NCBI GenBank assembly: GCA_028278345.1
Contig: JANQEL010000147.1
Location: forward strand, 1 to 64,000
DNA: 64,000 nucleotides
Source of the DNA: Myxococcota bacterium
GTDB lineage: Bacteria; Myxococcota_A; UBA9160; UBA4427
Direction: 5' to 3'
The translations under genes were made by a program, and so were the position numbers. Under the pieces are notes generated by a model that saw only the letters and a list, made by a program, of their open reading frames with translations, had not been told where the DNA came from and did not search any database. Position 1 is the stretch's first letter. Each line of letters starts with the position of its first letter. Shown in pieces: positions 32,934 to 41,440 of the stretch.

Positions 32934-34112
32934 CTAGAAGTGAAAGAACCCCCAGTCGGGTTCGAGACCGAGCATGATCTGCCCCACGGCTTCCAGTCGA
33001 GCCTCGGCGACGAAGGCATGCTGGGTGATCACGTGTACGTCTCGGAAGTGCTTCTGAAAGAGCGCTTCGTTGCGTATGCCGGCGGTCCCGACGCAGGAGT
33101 GGACCCGCCGCACGGCCTCGGCCGCCGCCAAGACGGCATGGCTGCCCGCGAGTTGGCAGCGCGCTTTCTCGGCGGCATCGAGCTTCCCATTCGACTCGAC
33201 GATCTCCCATGCATCGTCGAATGCGCTGTGGAGGAGGGCTCGCGCCGCGGCGACCTTGCCTTCGGCCTCGGCCAATCGGAGCTGCACGGTGCTTCGGTCG
33301 CGTAGCGCTCGCTCCGTATACGCCGGCACCTTCGAACCCAGGTGCGTGAGTTCATCGACCGCGGCCTGTCCGATTCCGAGGGCGACCGAGGCGAAAGAAC
33401 CCACCGTGGCCCACACCGAAAGGGGGGTGAGCGGGTTGTCGTACGCTCGAGGCGGTTCGGGCGTCGGTACGAAGGGCGCGGCTCGCTCGGCCGGGACGAA
33501 GACATCACTCAGCTCGACATCGTGGCTCCCCGTGCCCGCCATTCCCAGCGTGTTCCAGTTCTCGACGATCCGGTGCTGCTGAGCCGGCACCGCGGTCAGG
33601 AGCGTTTCGGGTTGACCCTCGGCGTCGAGTCTCATCTCTTCACCGTCGTAGACGTCGGCGAGCCCGATCATCCAGGTCGCCCCCTGACAATTGCTGGTGA
33701 ACGGAGTCCGACCCGAGACGCGGTACCCATCGTCGACTGCAACCGCACGGCGATGCGGGTTGAACGCGCCCGCGACGATCGCATCGGGGCACCCGAAGAC
33801 GTCCTGGGTGACCTCGTCGGGGAACCAACCGCCGAAGAGTTCGCATGAATTCGAGATCTGGACGTTCCAGGCGGCAGCGCTGTCGATCCGCGCCAGCGCC
33901 TCTGCGGCGCGGAACTCGTGCGAGGGTCGGAGTTCGAGCCCGCCCCGTGCCTTCGGCCGGAACATTCGGAAACACCCGATCTCCCGAAGCGCCTCGAGCA
34001 CGGGCTGGGCCAACCGCTTCTCCCGTTCCGCGGACGGAGCGTGCTCGAGGATCAGCGGGCGGAGCTTTTCGATGGATTCGAGCAGCGTGTGGATCGGAGT
34101 GGCGTCCGACAT
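32934..34112 (-). CDS. Acyl-CoA dehydrogenase-fold flavoprotein (HsaA/monooxygenase-like)
   Basis: This 392-aa protein has the acyl-CoA dehydrogenase fold but lacks the usual catalytic Glu position I could confirm. The pattern is closer to the flavin-dependent monooxygenase branch (HsaA, DszC, indole monooxygenase-like). Segments are LIRP-type helix LEALREIGCFRMFRPKARGG, then VSGRTPFTSNCQGATWM, WNTLGMAGTGSHDVELSDV and the C-terminal helix ALFQKHFRDVHVITQHAF with H near the C-terminus. The ATG at 34112 has AGGAGGAAA upstream. It is divergent from the GlxA/AraC regulator, which probably controls it together with the LLM protein downstream. HsaA-type enzymes hydroxylate phenolic or steroid rings using reduced flavin. 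Confidence 0.85.
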   Translation of the reverse strand: MSDATPIHTLLESIEKLRPLILEHAPSAEREKRLAQPVLEALREIGCFRMFRPKARGGLELRPSHEFRAAEALARIDSAAAWNVQISNSCELFGGWFPDEVTQDVFGCPDAIVAGAFNPHRRAVAVDDGYRVSGRTPFTSNCQGATWMIGLADVYDGEEMRLDAEGQPETLLTAVPAQQHRIVENWNTLGMAGTGSHDVELSDVFVPAERAAPFVPTPEPPRAYDNPLTPLSVWATVGSFASVALGIGQAAVDELTHLGSKVPAYTERALRDRSTVQLRLAEAEGKVAAARALLHSAFDDAWEIVESNGKLDAAEKARCQLAGSHAVLAAAEAVRRVHSCVGTAGIRNEALFQKHFRDVHVITQHAFVAEARLEAVGQIMLGLEPDWGFFHF

Positions 34113-34261
34113 CTCGACTTTCCTCCTGGTCTCTCGCAGGGCCGTTCGGGTTCGCCCCGTTTCGGGATCGATGGGATGGTGTCTCCGGTCCCGCCTTGTC
34201 ACAATGACAACAATCCGAAGAATCCGGCCACACCGGCCAGGGCCGGGATAAGGAGGCACCG

Positions 34262-35317
34262 ATGCCCGAGTACGACATCCCGATCGTGCAGAGCCTCCCC
34301 AAGCGGGGCGAGAGTTCGGCGCGACGAATCGTGGTCGTCACGAATCCCAGCGCAGGATCCCTCGAATACATGGGGCCCCTTCAGGTATTCGACGAGGCGA
34401 ATCTCTTCCTCGACTACTCGGGCCGTTCGGACCTCGCCTACGAGGTCGAGATCGTGTCGACTCGCGAAGGCAACGTCTACGATCGCAAGGGGTTTTCGAT
34501 CTCGGCTCCCACTCCATACCACCGCGTTCGCGGCCACGTCGACACGTTGCTCTTCCAGGCGGTCGACGAGGGCGACGAATGCCTGCGCGATGACCGCTTC
34601 ATCGCCTGGGTCGCGAGGATCTCCACGCGCGTTCGACGGATCGTCAGCATCTGCACCGGCTCGTTCATCCTCGCCGAAGCCGGCGTGCTCGACGGCCGTC
34701 GCGCGGCGACTCATTGGTGCGCGTGCGAGGATTTCCGCAGGCGTTACCCGAAGGTGAACCTCGAGAGCGATCCCATCTACGTCCGGGACGGCCACGTCTA
34801 CACGTCGGCTGGGGCGACGTCTGGCATGGACCTCGCAATCGCCCTCGTCGAAGAAGACTTCGGCGCGGAGTTCGCCCGACGCGTCGCGCAAGGTCTGGTC
34901 ATGTTCCTTCGCCGCCCCGGCAACCAGGCCCAGTTCAGCGTCCAGGTGGGGTCGGAGATTCCCGACGAAGGCATCGCGCGCCAACTCCAGGACTACATCG
35001 GGGACCATCTCGACGAAGACCTGCGCGTCGAGACCCTCGCCGAGCACTTCGCCATGAGCCCGAGGAACTTCACGCGCGTCTTCACCCGAAAGATGGGCGC
35101 GACGCCGGGCCGATACATCGAGCAATGCCGCCTGGAGCGCGCCCGCCAGTACGTCGAGGAATCGGACGACACCCTTTCGGAGATCGCCGAGCGCTGCGGC
35201 TACACGACGCCGGACGGCCTGCGCATCGCCTTCGAACGCAACCTGGGCGTGACGCCGAGCGCGTATCGCCGACGCTTCGCTTCGAGTGGGTTGAGACCGC
35301 TCAGCGACGCTTCGTGA
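34262..35317 (+). CDS. GlxA-type AraC-family transcriptional regulator
   Basis: This 351-aa regulator joins an N-terminal DJ-1/PfpI-like domain (about 15-190) to two C-terminal AraC helix-turn-helix motifs (about 230-340). The DJ-1 nucleophile-elbow segment is VSICTGSFILAEAGVLDG. The DNA-binding part has LRVETLAEHFAMSPRNFTRV, PGRYIEQCRLERARQYVEE and AERCGYTTPDGLRIAFERN. GlxA proteins sense small molecules and control divergent catabolic genes. It has AAGGAGG upstream of the ATG. The acyl-CoA dehydrogenase-like/LLM operon is divergent, and the shared promoter region 34113-34261 is the likely target. Confidence 0.92.
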   Translation: MPEYDIPIVQSLPKRGESSARRIVVVTNPSAGSLEYMGPLQVFDEANLFLDYSGRSDLAYEVEIVSTREGNVYDRKGFSISAPTPYHRVRGHVDTLLFQAVDEGDECLRDDRFIAWVARISTRVRRIVSICTGSFILAEAGVLDGRRAATHWCACEDFRRRYPKVNLESDPIYVRDGHVYTSAGATSGMDLAIALVEEDFGAEFARRVAQGLVMFLRRPGNQAQFSVQVGSEIPDEGIARQLQDYIGDHLDEDLRVETLAEHFAMSPRNFTRVFTRKMGATPGRYIEQCRLERARQYVEESDDTLSEIAERCGYTTPDGLRIAFERNLGVTPSAYRRRFASSGLRPLSDAS

Positions 35318-35349
35318 ACACCCCTTGGGTCCAAGGTTCGCGACCGACT

Positions 35350-36171
35350 CTACTGCCTTCGGAGCGGCGTGAACCCCGTTGCGATTCGGCTTGCGCCGGA
35401 TCGGCTCGTCGTGTCGATGCACGCTTCGAGACGACACAACCAGTCCATGGCCAGATTGATCGGCCACGGTGGGATGCGAAAGCTGTCGATGAAGATCTTC
35501 TGGACGTCTTCCGGGGACAGCCGCTCGACTTCGATCCCCGAAAGCGCACGGCGTGAAAACCGTTGCAATGACGCGGTGGCGCGGAAGATCCCGGTCTCTT
35601 CGATTCGCTCGATCCCACACTGCTGGTAGAGGTCGCTCAGCTCGTCGGGCTCGAAGCGACGTTTGTGACCGGATAGATCATCGATCACGGTCGTGAGAGC
35701 ACGACGCGCCGGGACGGTCGCGACGACGAGGGCGCCGGGAGCGGCGAGCCGAAGGCTTGCCGTGATCAGGTCGGCCGGGTCATCCAGATGCTCGAGAACG
35801 TCGAAGAAGCCGATGGCCTGGAAGGGGCCGTACCGGGTGGCGTCCAGCGCGGCCACATCCGATACGACGAAGTGTGCTTCGGGGCATCGCTCGTGAGCCT
35901 TGCGAGCCAGGACTTCTTCCGTCTCGACTCCAACGACCCCGAATCCCGCCCGCTGCAACGCCCCCGCCACGGCCCCCCCGCCGCATCCCACTTCGAGAAA
36001 GGACGCACCGGGCCCGAGCCCACGGCGACCCAGGGCTTGCAGAATCCAGCGATTGCGAGCCCGATGCCAGAAGTGCCCTTCTTCCATGCGCCACAGCGCC
36101 CGCAAGCTGACTTCATCGAGCGGAAAGTCGTCCTTCTGGTGGACCGTACCCGGAACGATCTGAAGCGACAT
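35350..36171 (-). CDS. Class I SAM-dependent methyltransferase
   Basis: This 273-aa protein has the SAM motif SFLEVGCGGGAVAGALQRAG (residues about 57-76), an acidic ribose contact in GVVGVETEEVLARKA, and post-motif GFFDVLEHLDDPADLITA. LSGHKRRFEPDELSDLYQQ follows. The EVGCGGG and DVLEHLDDP segments place it in the Methyltransf_23 (small-molecule) class seen beside polysaccharide and natural-product genes. The 57166-57900 protein has a similar plan. No strong ribosome site precedes the ATG. It is convergent with the AraC gene (32-base gap, containing a short CCTTGG/CCAAGG palindrome). The substrate is not evident. Confidence 0.85.
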   Translation of the reverse strand: MSLQIVPGTVHQKDDFPLDEVSLRALWRMEEGHFWHRARNRWILQALGRRGLGPGASFLEVGCGGGAVAGALQRAGFGVVGVETEEVLARKAHERCPEAHFVVSDVAALDATRYGPFQAIGFFDVLEHLDDPADLITASLRLAAPGALVVATVPARRALTTVIDDLSGHKRRFEPDELSDLYQQCGIERIEETGIFRATASLQRFSRRALSGIEVERLSPEDVQKIFIDSFRIPPWPINLAMDWLCRLEACIDTTSRSGASRIATGFTPLRRQ

Positions 36172-36216
36172 CGCGATCAGCTTAGCGGCGCCGAATGAAC
36201 GAGCGTCTGAAAACGA

Positions 36217-36252
36217 AGAGCGGGAGACCGGCTACCGCCGATCTCCCGCTCT
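36217..36252 (-). terminator. Stem-loop terminator after the thiolase gene
   Basis: AGAGCGGGAGA and TCTCCCGCTCT form a perfect 11-bp GC-rich stem around a 14-base loop. On the minus strand the stem is followed by TCGTTTTC, a weak U-tract. It lies about 28 bases after the thiolase stop and before the methyltransferase start, as expected for an intrinsic terminator of the Zn-OB/thiolase operon. Confidence 0.65.
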
Positions 36253-36279
36253 CGTCGTTCTCGATCCCTGGAGCGCGGA

Positions 36280-37485
36280 TTACGCCGCGTTGCTCTCCAG
36301 GATGTGGATGCCGCAGGCCGAAGCCAGGCCGATCACGTGGGCGAGACCCACCTTGGCGCCTTCGATCTGGCGGGGACCCGCTTCACCGCGCAGGTGGTGG
36401 CAGATCTCCCAGATGTTCGCGATGCCCGTCGCGGCGATCGGGTGGCCCTTCGACTGCAGACCGCCCGAGACGTTCACCGGCAGGCGACCGTCGCGGTGCG
36501 GTGCACCCGACTTGAAGAAGTCGACCGCGCCGCCTTCTTCGCAGAGCATCAGGTTGTCGTAGTGCACGAGCTCGGCCGTGGCGAAGCAGTCGTGCAGCTC
36601 GACGAGGTTGAGATCCTCCGGGCCGATGCCCGCCTGCTCGTAGGCCTGCTTCGCCGCGTTGCGCGTGAGGGTGTTCACGTTCGGGAGCACCTGGCACGCC
36701 TCTTCGTACGGATCGCTCGTGAGCACCGAAGCCGAGATCTTGATCGCGCGGCGCTGCTGCTCCTGCGAGAGCGTCTTCAGCTTGCTGCCGCTGACCACCA
36801 CTGCGGCGGCGGCGCCGTCGCAGTTCGCCGAACACATCGGGCGCGTGTTCGGGTAGGCGATCATGATGTCGCCCATGATCTCCTCGAGGGTCATCGCCTT
36901 GGTGTAGGCGGCGAGGGGGTTCAGCGTGGAGTGCATGTGGTTCTTCTCGCTGATCTGCGCGAAGAGCTCGAAGTTCGCGCCGCCGTACTTGTGCGCGTAC
37001 TCCATGCCCACCTGGGCGAAGGTGCCCGGCATGTTCTCCGTGCCGATGCGGCCATCGACGGAAGCCACCGCCCCGTAGCGGCCCTTGGGCTCCCATTCGT
37101 TGCCACCGCCCTTCGCGCCGCTGGCACCGAGCAGGCCCGCACCGGCGAGCTTCTCGACGCCGACCGCGAGACCGAAGTCGCTCTCACCGGCCTTCACGCT
37201 CATGCACGCCACGCGGAGCGCCGTGGCGCCCGTCGCACACGCGTTCGACACGTTGTAGGCGGGGATGCCCGTTTGACCGCACTGCTTCTGGATCAGTTGT
37301 GCGATCGGGGCCGAGCCACCCATCAGGTTGCCGGCCGCGATGATGCCCATGTCCTTCATCGAGACGCCGCCGTCTTCGAGGGCAGCCAGCGTGGCTTCCG
37401 TGGCGAGGTCGAGGGTGTCCAGCTCCTTGTGCTTGCCGAACTTGGTCATCCGAATGCCGAGGATATATACGTCTTCCGAGCCCAT
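36280..37485 (-). CDS. Thiolase-superfamily protein (SCP-x/lipid-transfer-like acetyl-CoA acetyltransferase)
   Basis: This 401-aa protein has the thiolase fold: nucleophile Cys83 in NVSNACATGATAL, central NFELFAQISEKNHMHS, then LVELHDCFATAELVHY, a motif typical of the SCP-x-like thiolases acting on branched or sterol CoA esters, and GGLQSKGHPIAATGIAN with the catalytic His. The final C-x-G loop is also present (ASACGIHIL). It cleaves a beta-ketoacyl-CoA with CoA. A Zn-OB (DUF35) protein is encoded 66 bases upstream. In known pairs (for example BbsA/BbsB) the Zn-OB protein is a partner needed for thiolase function. A terminator follows. Confidence 0.92.
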   Translation of the reverse strand: MGSEDVYILGIRMTKFGKHKELDTLDLATEATLAALEDGGVSMKDMGIIAAGNLMGGSAPIAQLIQKQCGQTGIPAYNVSNACATGATALRVACMSVKAGESDFGLAVGVEKLAGAGLLGASGAKGGGNEWEPKGRYGAVASVDGRIGTENMPGTFAQVGMEYAHKYGGANFELFAQISEKNHMHSTLNPLAAYTKAMTLEEIMGDIMIAYPNTRPMCSANCDGAAAAVVVSGSKLKTLSQEQQRRAIKISASVLTSDPYEEACQVLPNVNTLTRNAAKQAYEQAGIGPEDLNLVELHDCFATAELVHYDNLMLCEEGGAVDFFKSGAPHRDGRLPVNVSGGLQSKGHPIAATGIANIWEICHHLRGEAGPRQIEGAKVGLAHVIGLASACGIHILESNAA

Positions 37486-37551
37486 AACGTTCTCCCTGGT
37501 CGTAGGTGTTCTTGGATTGAATCAGTGAATGAATGAAACGAGACGCGCCGA

Positions 37552-37947
37552 CTAGGCCGCGGGCTCGAATCCGAAATTGATGGCTTCCGTACCCGCCTCG
37601 TCCGTGCCGAACGGGAAGGTGGTGAGCTTCACCGGCATGCCGAGCTTCACGTGGTCGGGGGAGGCTTCGACGTTCACGATGTTGGTGCGGACGCTGGTGC
37701 CGTCGCAGTCGACGATGGCCGACACGAAGGGCACGTCCACGCCGGGAGGCGCGAACTGCACGATGGTGAAGGTCTTGACGGTGCCCTGGGTCGAGACGGC
37801 GACCTTCTTGAACTCGGTGTTCGAGCAGTTGCCGCAGGCGTTGCGGCGGTCGAAGAAGCGGGCACCGCATGCGGTGCATTCGTTGGCCTCGAGGTGGGGG
37901 TCGTCCCCGAGCACCAGGTAGTCGACGAAGGGGATCTGCTTGGCCAC
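37552..37947 (-). CDS. Zn-ribbon OB-fold (DUF35) thiolase partner
   Basis: This 131-aa protein has an N-terminal rubredoxin-like zinc ribbon (NECTACGARFFDRRNACGNC, C-x2-C and C-x2-C) and a C-terminal OB barrel (TVKTFTIVQFAPPGVDVPF, VDCDGTSVRTNIVNVEASP). DUF35 proteins bind thiolases and help present acyl-CoA substrates. The GTG at 37947 has AAGGAG upstream and the frame before it is not family-like. The thiolase gene follows on the same strand. The 142-base gap to the MFS remnant upstream (37948-38089) shows no clear signal. Confidence 0.88.
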   Translation of the reverse strand: MAKQIPFVDYLVLGDDPHLEANECTACGARFFDRRNACGNCSNTEFKKVAVSTQGTVKTFTIVQFAPPGVDVPFVSAIVDCDGTSVRTNIVNVEASPDHVKLGMPVKLTTFPFGTDEAGTEAINFGFEPAA

Positions 37948-38089
37948 GGATTCTCCTTGGCGGTTCTGGGGTTTTGGATGAGGGTTCTTCCGCCACGGAG
38001 GTGGCGGAGAAGGTGCGAGGGCAGTGGCTTCGAGCTCGTCCCATGGGGCCCGACGCGCCGAACTGCAGGCGGCCGAATGGATAGCATAT

Positions 38090-38309
38090 TCAGCCGCTTG
38101 GAAGGGTGTCGCCCGCCGCGTCGAGTTGCGCACGAATCGCCACCCGGCGTGAACGAGTGATCGGAAAGCGGCGCAGGAAGAGCACGCCCGCCGCCATCAT
38201 CAACGCGGGCAACGCCTCGCATACGAACATGAGTCGCGACGAGGTCTCGGGGCGCAATGCCTCGGCCCCGGATTCGCCGGGTAAGCCGCCGATCGCCAGG
38301 CCGTCGCGC
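38090..38309 (-). pseudogene. Remnant of an MFS (GPH-type) transporter C-terminus
   Basis: The last part of the minus-strand frame ending at 38090 reads like the C-terminal end of a glycoside-pentoside-hexuronide/MFS carrier: a membrane helix (LMFVCEALPALMMAAGVLFL) followed by RRFPITRSRRVAIRAQLDAA, the usual basic C-terminus of that family. Upstream of about 38310 the frame runs into the antisense of the DUF1295 gene and no carrier homology continues. So only about 65 codons survive, directly abutting the DUF1295 stop. It looks like a decayed gene remnant rather than a functional protein. Confidence 0.6.
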
Positions 38310-39188
38310 TCAAGCCCTTGCGGGTGGGCGCGGCACCAGGATCGGCGTGCGTTCGCAGTAGGCCTGGTAGGCAGGGTCGTCGCCCCAGTTCTTCTTGCCG
38401 CGCCGTTCGAGCAGGGGCACACCGCTGATTCGCGTGAGCAGGATGTAGACGAACACGGGTGAGATCAACGTCGCGTACTGCGCACCCGAGAGCACCGGAA
38501 AGGCGATCACGGCCACGCCCACCCACAGCGCGATCTCACCGAAGTAGTTGGGATGTCGCGACCAGGCCCAGATGCCACTCGTGATGAAGCGACCATCGTT
38601 CGCGGGATCGGCGCGGAAGCGCCGCTTTTCCGCATCCGCCCGCACCTCGATCGCGAAGCCAGCCAACCAGATCAACGCCCCTGCGATCGCGAAGCCATCG
38701 ATCCGTTTCGGGGTCGTCGTCGTGATCGCGGCGAGACCACAGGCCAGCGTCAGCAACACCCACAGCCCCTGGAGCGTCCAGGTCTGGAGCAGGCGGGGGA
38801 AGCTCGGCTTGAGATTGTCGAAGCGACCATCGGATCCGTCCTTGCGGATCCGTGTGAATAGAAAGCTGCCGAGACGCCCCGCCCAGATGACGACGAGCAG
38901 GCCGATCAGCAGCGCGCGGGCATCAGGGGCCGGCGCGAGCAGGAGCGAAATCACGACGAGGCTGGTGAAGGTGATGCTGCCCGTCAGATCGAAGAAATGC
39001 TCGGTCTGCGCGAGATAGGAATGGACGAAGACGAGCCAGTTGATGCCGAAGGAAAGCGCCGCGCAGATGGCGAAGATGGGCATCCCATCGACCGTCGCCC
39101 CGCCCTGGCTCCCCGCCCACGCGACGGCGGCGCCGATCGCGACGACCAGCGGCGTGCCCACCAGACTAATGCGCTCCATTCGATCCAT
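38310..39188 (-). CDS. DUF1295 / steroid 5-alpha-reductase-like membrane protein
   Basis: This 292-aa integral membrane protein has about seven helices and the DUF1295 signature: RLGSFLFTRIRKDGSDGRFD, SFPRLLQTWTLQGLWVLLT, then FITSGIWAWSRHPNYFGEI near residue 210, the S-R-H-P-N-Y-F/E motif shared by isoprenylcysteine methyltransferases and steroid 5-alpha reductases. The C-terminus (ISGVPLLERRGKKNWGDDPA) is also typical. Relatives reduce or methylate lipid substrates. The ATG could be at 39188 or 39179. The MFS remnant follows directly downstream. It is divergent from the GMC oxidoreductase. Confidence 0.88.
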   Translation of the reverse strand: MDRMERISLVGTPLVVAIGAAVAWAGSQGGATVDGMPIFAICAALSFGINWLVFVHSYLAQTEHFFDLTGSITFTSLVVISLLLAPAPDARALLIGLLVVIWAGRLGSFLFTRIRKDGSDGRFDNLKPSFPRLLQTWTLQGLWVLLTLACGLAAITTTTPKRIDGFAIAGALIWLAGFAIEVRADAEKRRFRADPANDGRFITSGIWAWSRHPNYFGEIALWVGVAVIAFPVLSGAQYATLISPVFVYILLTRISGVPLLERRGKKNWGDDPAYQAYCERTPILVPRPPARA

Positions 39189-39280
39189 CCGGCTAGCATA
39201 GTCGGGCTGCGCACGAGCGGGGACCGTGTCCCGGACATCGGGGGCAGCGGAGTGGAATCGAGCGGAAGGAGGAGAGTGTC

Positions 39281-40882
39281 GTGGCGGAAGACATCGCGGA
39301 CGTCTTGATCATCGGTGCCGGAGCCGCGGGCGCCGCCTTTGCGTGGAGCCTCGCCGAAACGCGCATGCGGATCGTCTGCCTCGAACAGGGTGGCTGGATG
39401 GACCCGGCGCAGTACCCGACCACGCGCGGCGACTGGGAGATGCAGGGCTACGGGCCCTTCGGCTTCAGCCCGAATACCCGCGGTCGCGCCGAAGACTATC
39501 CGGTGAACGACGACGACTCGCCGATCAAGATCTCGAACTTCAACGCGGTCGGGGGCAGCACGGTCCTCTATGCCGCCCACTTCCCGCGTCTTCATCCCTC
39601 CGACTTTCGCGTGAAGAGCCTCGATGGCGTGGCCGACGACTGGCCCTTCGACTACGCGACCCTCGAACCCTTCTACGACCTCAATGCCGAGATGATGGGC
39701 GTGGCCGGGGTCGAAGGGGACCCCGCCTATCCGCCGAAGAAACCGACCCTCCCGCACGTGCCCCTCGGGCGCCTCGGCGAGACCCTCGCGAAGGGCTTCG
39801 ACTCCCTCGGTTGGCATTGGTGGCCTTCGGACAGCGCGATCGCCACGGCGGAGCACTCGGGTCGCGCGCCGTGCATCAACCTCGGCCCCTGCATCACGGG
39901 CTGCGCGCAGGGCGCGAAGGGCAGCACCGACGTCACCTACTGGCCGATCGCCGAACGAAACGGCGTCGAGCTGCGCACCCACTGTCGCGTGCGCGAGATC
40001 ACGGTGGATGACGAGGGGCGCGCCACGGGCGCGGTCTACTACGACGAAGAGGGACGCGAGTGTCGCCAACGCGCGGAGATCGTCGTGTTGGCGTGCAATG
40101 GCGTCGGCACACCGCGCCTGTTGCTCAACTCGGTGTCGAAGGCCTTCCCCGACGGTCTCGCCAACTCGAGTGGCCTCGTCGGTCGCAACCTCATGTTCCA
40201 TCCCTATGCCCTGGTGACGGGTTGGTTCCCCGAAGCCCTCGACGGCTACAAGGGCCCCACCGGTTGCAGCTTGATCTGCCAGGAGTTCTACGAGACCGAC
40301 CCTTCGCGCGGCTTCGTGCGCGGCTATTCGTTCGAGATGCTGCGCGGCCAGGGTCCGTTGCAGACGGCCATGCAATCGCTGGATGGCAAGCTGCCCTGGG
40401 GAGCGCGCCACCACGAAGCCTACGCCGAGCGCTGGGACAAGAGCGCGGGCATGGTGATCATCTGTGAAGACCTTCCCGAAGAACACAACCGGGTCACCCT
40501 CGACCCGGATCTTCGCGACGGTCACGGCATCCCCGCGCCGAAGATCGACTACACGCTCTCGGAGAACAGTCGCAAGATGCTCGACCACGGGGTCGCACGC
40601 GGGCGCGAAGCCCTCGAGGCGGCGGGTGCGAAGGAAACCGACGCCCTGGCCCCGCTGCCGCCGGCGGGCTGGCACCTGATGGGAACGACGCGCATGGGGA
40701 CGGATCCCGCGCGCTCGGTCGTCGACGAACACTGCCGCAGCCACGACGTCAGGAACCTCTTCGTGATCGATGGAAGCGTCTTCGTGACTTCGGGGGGCGT
40801 GAATCCGACGAACACGATCCAGGCGATCGCCCTCTACGTCGCCGACTACATGAAACAGAACCTGACGAGCCTGCTCGATTGA
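39281..40882 (+). CDS. GMC-family FAD oxidoreductase
   Basis: This 533-aa flavoprotein starts with ADVLIIGAGAAGAAFAWSLA, continues with VVGGSTVLYAAHFPRLHP-like flavin-contact loop (NAVGGSTVLYAAHFPRLH), and ends with LFVIDGSVFVTSGGVNPTNTIQ, which holds the catalytic-site Asn of GMC proteins (glucose/choline/cholesterol oxidase family). It resembles the large subunit of gluconate 2-dehydrogenase-type enzymes. The next gene encodes the small subunit-3-like protein, so this pair is probably a membrane or periplasm-associated dehydrogenase. Start is the GTG at 39281 with AAGGAGGAG upstream. The substrate may be an alcohol or sterol. Confidence 0.9.
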   Translation: MAEDIADVLIIGAGAAGAAFAWSLAETRMRIVCLEQGGWMDPAQYPTTRGDWEMQGYGPFGFSPNTRGRAEDYPVNDDDSPIKISNFNAVGGSTVLYAAHFPRLHPSDFRVKSLDGVADDWPFDYATLEPFYDLNAEMMGVAGVEGDPAYPPKKPTLPHVPLGRLGETLAKGFDSLGWHWWPSDSAIATAEHSGRAPCINLGPCITGCAQGAKGSTDVTYWPIAERNGVELRTHCRVREITVDDEGRATGAVYYDEEGRECRQRAEIVVLACNGVGTPRLLLNSVSKAFPDGLANSSGLVGRNLMFHPYALVTGWFPEALDGYKGPTGCSLICQEFYETDPSRGFVRGYSFEMLRGQGPLQTAMQSLDGKLPWGARHHEAYAERWDKSAGMVIICEDLPEEHNRVTLDPDLRDGHGIPAPKIDYTLSENSRKMLDHGVARGREALEAAGAKETDALAPLPPAGWHLMGTTRMGTDPARSVVDEHCRSHDVRNLFVIDGSVFVTSGGVNPTNTIQAIALYVADYMKQNLTSLLD

Positions 40883-40908
40883 GCTGCCGCAGGAGATAGG
40901 AGGACAGC

Positions 40909-41316
40909 ATGGACGATCTGCTGAGCGACATCCTCGACACCTTGATCCCGCCGAGCGCCGACGGTGCGATGCCGGGCGCGGGCAGCCTCGGTCTCGCGAG
41001 TGCGGTGGAAGCGAGCCTCGACCCGAACGACCCCGCCCTGCGCGCGGGCTTCGATGCCCTGCGGGAGGCCGACTTCGCAAACCTCGACCCCGCCGGCCGC
41101 AGTGCGGCCCTCGAAGCGGTCGACCGCGAACAACCCTCTTTCATTCCGGCTCTCTACGTGCCCACTTGCACGGTGTACTACCAACATCCTGCCACTCATC
41201 GCGGGCTCGGCCTCTCGGGCGAACCACCGCATCCTCGCGGCTTCGAGCTCGAAACCGGCGATCTCGCCGGGCTCGAACGCGTCAAAGCACGGGGACGGAT
41301 GTACCGCGAAGCCTGA
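40909..41316 (+). CDS. Gluconate 2-dehydrogenase subunit 3-like protein
   Basis: This 135-aa protein resembles the small subunit of GMC dehydrogenases, with IPPSADGAMPGAGSLGLASA near the N-terminus, typical of Gluconate_2-dh3. In known pairs this subunit is required for export of the flavoprotein. Here the usual Tat signal is not seen on either subunit, so the pair may remain cytoplasmic. It lies 26 bases after the GMC gene and has an AGGAGG site. It contains an odd near-palindromic Cys site (PTCTVYYQHP) of unknown role. Confidence 0.82.
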   Translation: MDDLLSDILDTLIPPSADGAMPGAGSLGLASAVEASLDPNDPALRAGFDALREADFANLDPAGRSAALEAVDREQPSFIPALYVPTCTVYYQHPATHRGLGLSGEPPHPRGFELETGDLAGLERVKARGRMYREA

Positions 41317-41440
41317 GATTGCACCGCAATCGACTTGGCTTGCGTTACGCAACCCCGCTCCGCTTCGTACCATTGACCGCAACCATCGCGGCAGACAGTA
41401 CAAACGGCGTCGACGACGCCAGCGGATGCGGGGGTGCAAG

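Noticed and set aside
35323-35336. Palindrome CCTTGG-GT-CCAAGG between the AraC and methyltransferase genes as a two-way terminator.
   Set aside because: The loop would be only two bases and no U-tract is present; the stem that can really form is too short to support the call.
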